Below are positions 6,746 through 8,961 of a DNA stretch of 8,961 nt, one piece after another. The notes beneath the pieces are model-generated. The model made no database searches. It was not told the DNA's origin and was given only the letters and a program-made list of their open reading frames with translations. This DNA comes from Cycloclasticus sp. (lineage in GTDB: Bacteria; Pseudomonadota; Gammaproteobacteria; Methylococcales; Cycloclasticaceae), in the NCBI GenBank assembly GCA_016764415.1, contig JAESRY010000015.1, forward strand, positions 1 to 8,961, written 5' to 3'. The position numbers and the translations under genes are program-made. Numbering within the stretch: the first letter of the stretch is position 1; each line of letters opens with the position of its first letter.

Positions 6746-7033
6746 ATGAATTTACGTCCATTAAATGATCGCGTCATTATTAAACGCGTAGAAGAAGAAG
6801 CAATCAGTGCTGGTGGCATCGTGCTTCCAGATTCAGCAAAAGAAAAACCAAGCCGTGGTGAAGTTATTGCCGTTGGCAATGGTGCAACAAACAGCAAAGG
6901 CGAATTACAAGCCATGTCTGTAAAAGTTGGCGATAACGTTTTATTCGGCAAGTACTCAGGTACAGAAGTTGAAGTAGATGGCGACGAATTACTCGTAATG
7001 CGTGAAGACGACATCATCGCTGTTGTTGAATAA
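6746..7033 (+). CDS. groES: Co-chaperonin GroES
   Basis: A 95-residue heptameric lid of the GroEL chaperonin (family norm 94-97), cytoplasmic. It opens with [13 protein letters not shown], followed by the mobile loop with [16 protein letters not shown] (about 21-36), whose GGIVL part contacts GroEL. It then has [10 protein letters not shown], the [15 protein letters not shown] segment and a [16 protein letters not shown] end. The start is set by TAGGAG nine bases upstream. It is the first gene of the groESL operon, 33 bases before groEL. Regulation is visible upstream: a sigma70 promoter overlapped by CIRCE plus a candidate sigma32 promoter. Nothing is unusual in the protein. Confidence 0.98.
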   Translation: MNLRPLNDRVIIKRVEEEAISAGGIVLPDSAKEKPSRGEVIAVGNGATNSKGELQAMSVKVGDNVLFGKYSGTEVEVDGDELLVMREDDIIAVVE

Positions 7034-7051
7034 TTAAATTTAAGACTATAA

Positions 7052-8707
<1,656 letters not shown>

Positions 8708-8708
8708 T

Positions 8709-8728
8709 TAGTGTTTCATAGTGTTTCA
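8709..8728 (+). repeat. Perfect tandem duplication of a 10-base unit
   Basis: TAGTGTTTCA occurs twice back to back (8709-8718 and 8719-8728), between the groEL stop and its terminator. It is probably a small slippage duplication in the 3' untranslated region. Confidence 0.9.
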
Positions 8729-8764
8729 AAAGGCCCGAAAAGCTTAGTTTTTTGGGCCTTTTTT
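8728..8764 (+). terminator. Intrinsic terminator of groESL
   Basis: AAAAGGCCC (8728-8736) pairs perfectly with GGGCCTTTT (8754-8762). The stem can be extended inward by a G-U pair and four A-U pairs around a GCTTAG loop, and a run of six T (8759-8764) follows. The minus strand also ends its stem in four T, so weak termination of the convergent gene is possible. Confidence 0.93.
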
Positions 8765-8798
8765 ATGGATGCTACTATTTTGTCGAAGAGTATCAGTG

Positions 8799-8852
8799 CT
8801 AATAAAAGAGCGTCCTGTTAATTCAGTTTTATTAGGGAACGTGCACCCTAAT
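8799..8852. repeat. Two overlapping inverted repeats in the groEL / toxin-like intergenic region
   Basis: CTAATAAAA (8799-8807) is the exact complement of TTTTATTAG (8827-8835). The start of a second repeat, ATTAGGG (8831-8837) paired with CCCTAAT (8846-8852) around an eight-base loop, shares bases 8831-8835 with the first. The two hairpins therefore exclude each other. The second lies five bases beyond the stop of the minus-strand gene, but neither is followed by a T-run that would make it a standard terminator. Confidence 0.6.
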
Positions 8853-8857
8853 TCATA

Positions 8858-8961
8858 CTATCTATTCCGTTTGCTATATAGAGTTTTAAAATCTCTCTCA
8901 GAACCGGTCACACCCAGTATATCTATATGGTTTTCTAAAATACGATAAAAAATAAGGTGCT
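8858..8961 (-). CDS. C-terminal fragment of a RelE/ParE-like toxin (partial, N-terminus beyond right edge)
   Basis: The last 33 codons of a gene read leftward from the right edge, ending in TAG at 8858-8860. The fragment begins HLIFYRILENHIDILGVTG and ends DFKTLYSKRNR. HLIFYR followed by a short turn and a hydrophobic strand (IDILGV) is the closing beta-hairpin pattern of ParE-family toxins, which act on gyrase or, in RelE relatives, on ribosome-bound mRNA. The next motif in the family is usually VLHxxxD; here it reads VTGSERD, keeping the Asp but not the LH. No start or antitoxin can be seen, so whether the gene is intact and paired is unknown. It is convergent with groEL. The short length makes chance resemblance possible. 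Confidence 0.5.
   Translation of the reverse strand, partial: HLIFYRILENHIDILGVTGSERDFKTLYSKRNR

Noticed and set aside
8794..8802. CAGTGCTAA, resembling the right arm of CIRCE
   Set aside because: Only one arm is present, with one mismatch; no partner TTAGCACTC lies nine bases away, so HrcA binding is not supported.

Overview
The window looks like chromosomal DNA from an aerobic, PQQ-making proteobacterium. The GroES/GroEL and PqqA-E sequences, the MoeB-like protein and the moderately AT-rich codon use fit a gammaproteobacterium, and a methylotroph of the Methylophaga kind is my best guess. That placement is inference, because no rRNA or methanol dehydrogenase gene is present.

Layout from left to right. 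(1) Bases 1-784, minus strand: the N-terminal 261 residues of a ThiO-type glycine oxidase running off the left edge. (2) Bases 880-2474, plus strand: a two-gene unit of an S33 prolyl-aminopeptidase-like hydrolase and a MerB-like (organomercurial lyase family) protein, joined by a GTGA stop/start overlap. (3) Bases 2540-5684, minus strand: a complete pqqABCDE operon. It includes the 24-codon pqqA precursor gene and a terminator-like hairpin between pqqA and pqqB. (4) Bases 5785-6534, minus strand: a MoeB/ThiF-type adenylyltransferase upstream of pqqA, which has its own plausible sigma70 promoter. (5) Bases 6594-8764, plus strand: groES-groEL with a sigma70 promoter, a perfect CIRCE operator, a second candidate heat-shock (sigma32) promoter downstream of CIRCE, and a strong intrinsic terminator after groEL. 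(6) Bases 8858-8961, minus strand: the C-terminal end of a small protein resembling a RelE/ParE-family toxin, cut by the right edge. Between it and the groEL terminator is a short non-coding stretch with two mutually exclusive inverted repeats.

How the genes fit together. PqqA supplies the Glu16/Tyr20 substrate pair. PqqD presents it to the radical-SAM enzyme PqqE, which cross-links the pair. PqqB and PqqC carry out the later oxidation steps. No pqqF/G-type protease is in the window, so peptide release must be encoded elsewhere. ThiO and the MoeB/ThiF-like enzyme both belong to sulfur-carrier-linked cofactor synthesis (thiamine or molybdopterin), but they lie apart and do not form one operon.

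The least ordinary elements are the MerB-like gene with all three catalytic residues but no mer genes around it, its coupled peptidase partner that lacks one expected substrate-binding Glu, the layered heat-shock control of groESL, and the toxin-like fragment at the right edge. The rest is conserved core or cofactor metabolism; I see no wholly new system here.
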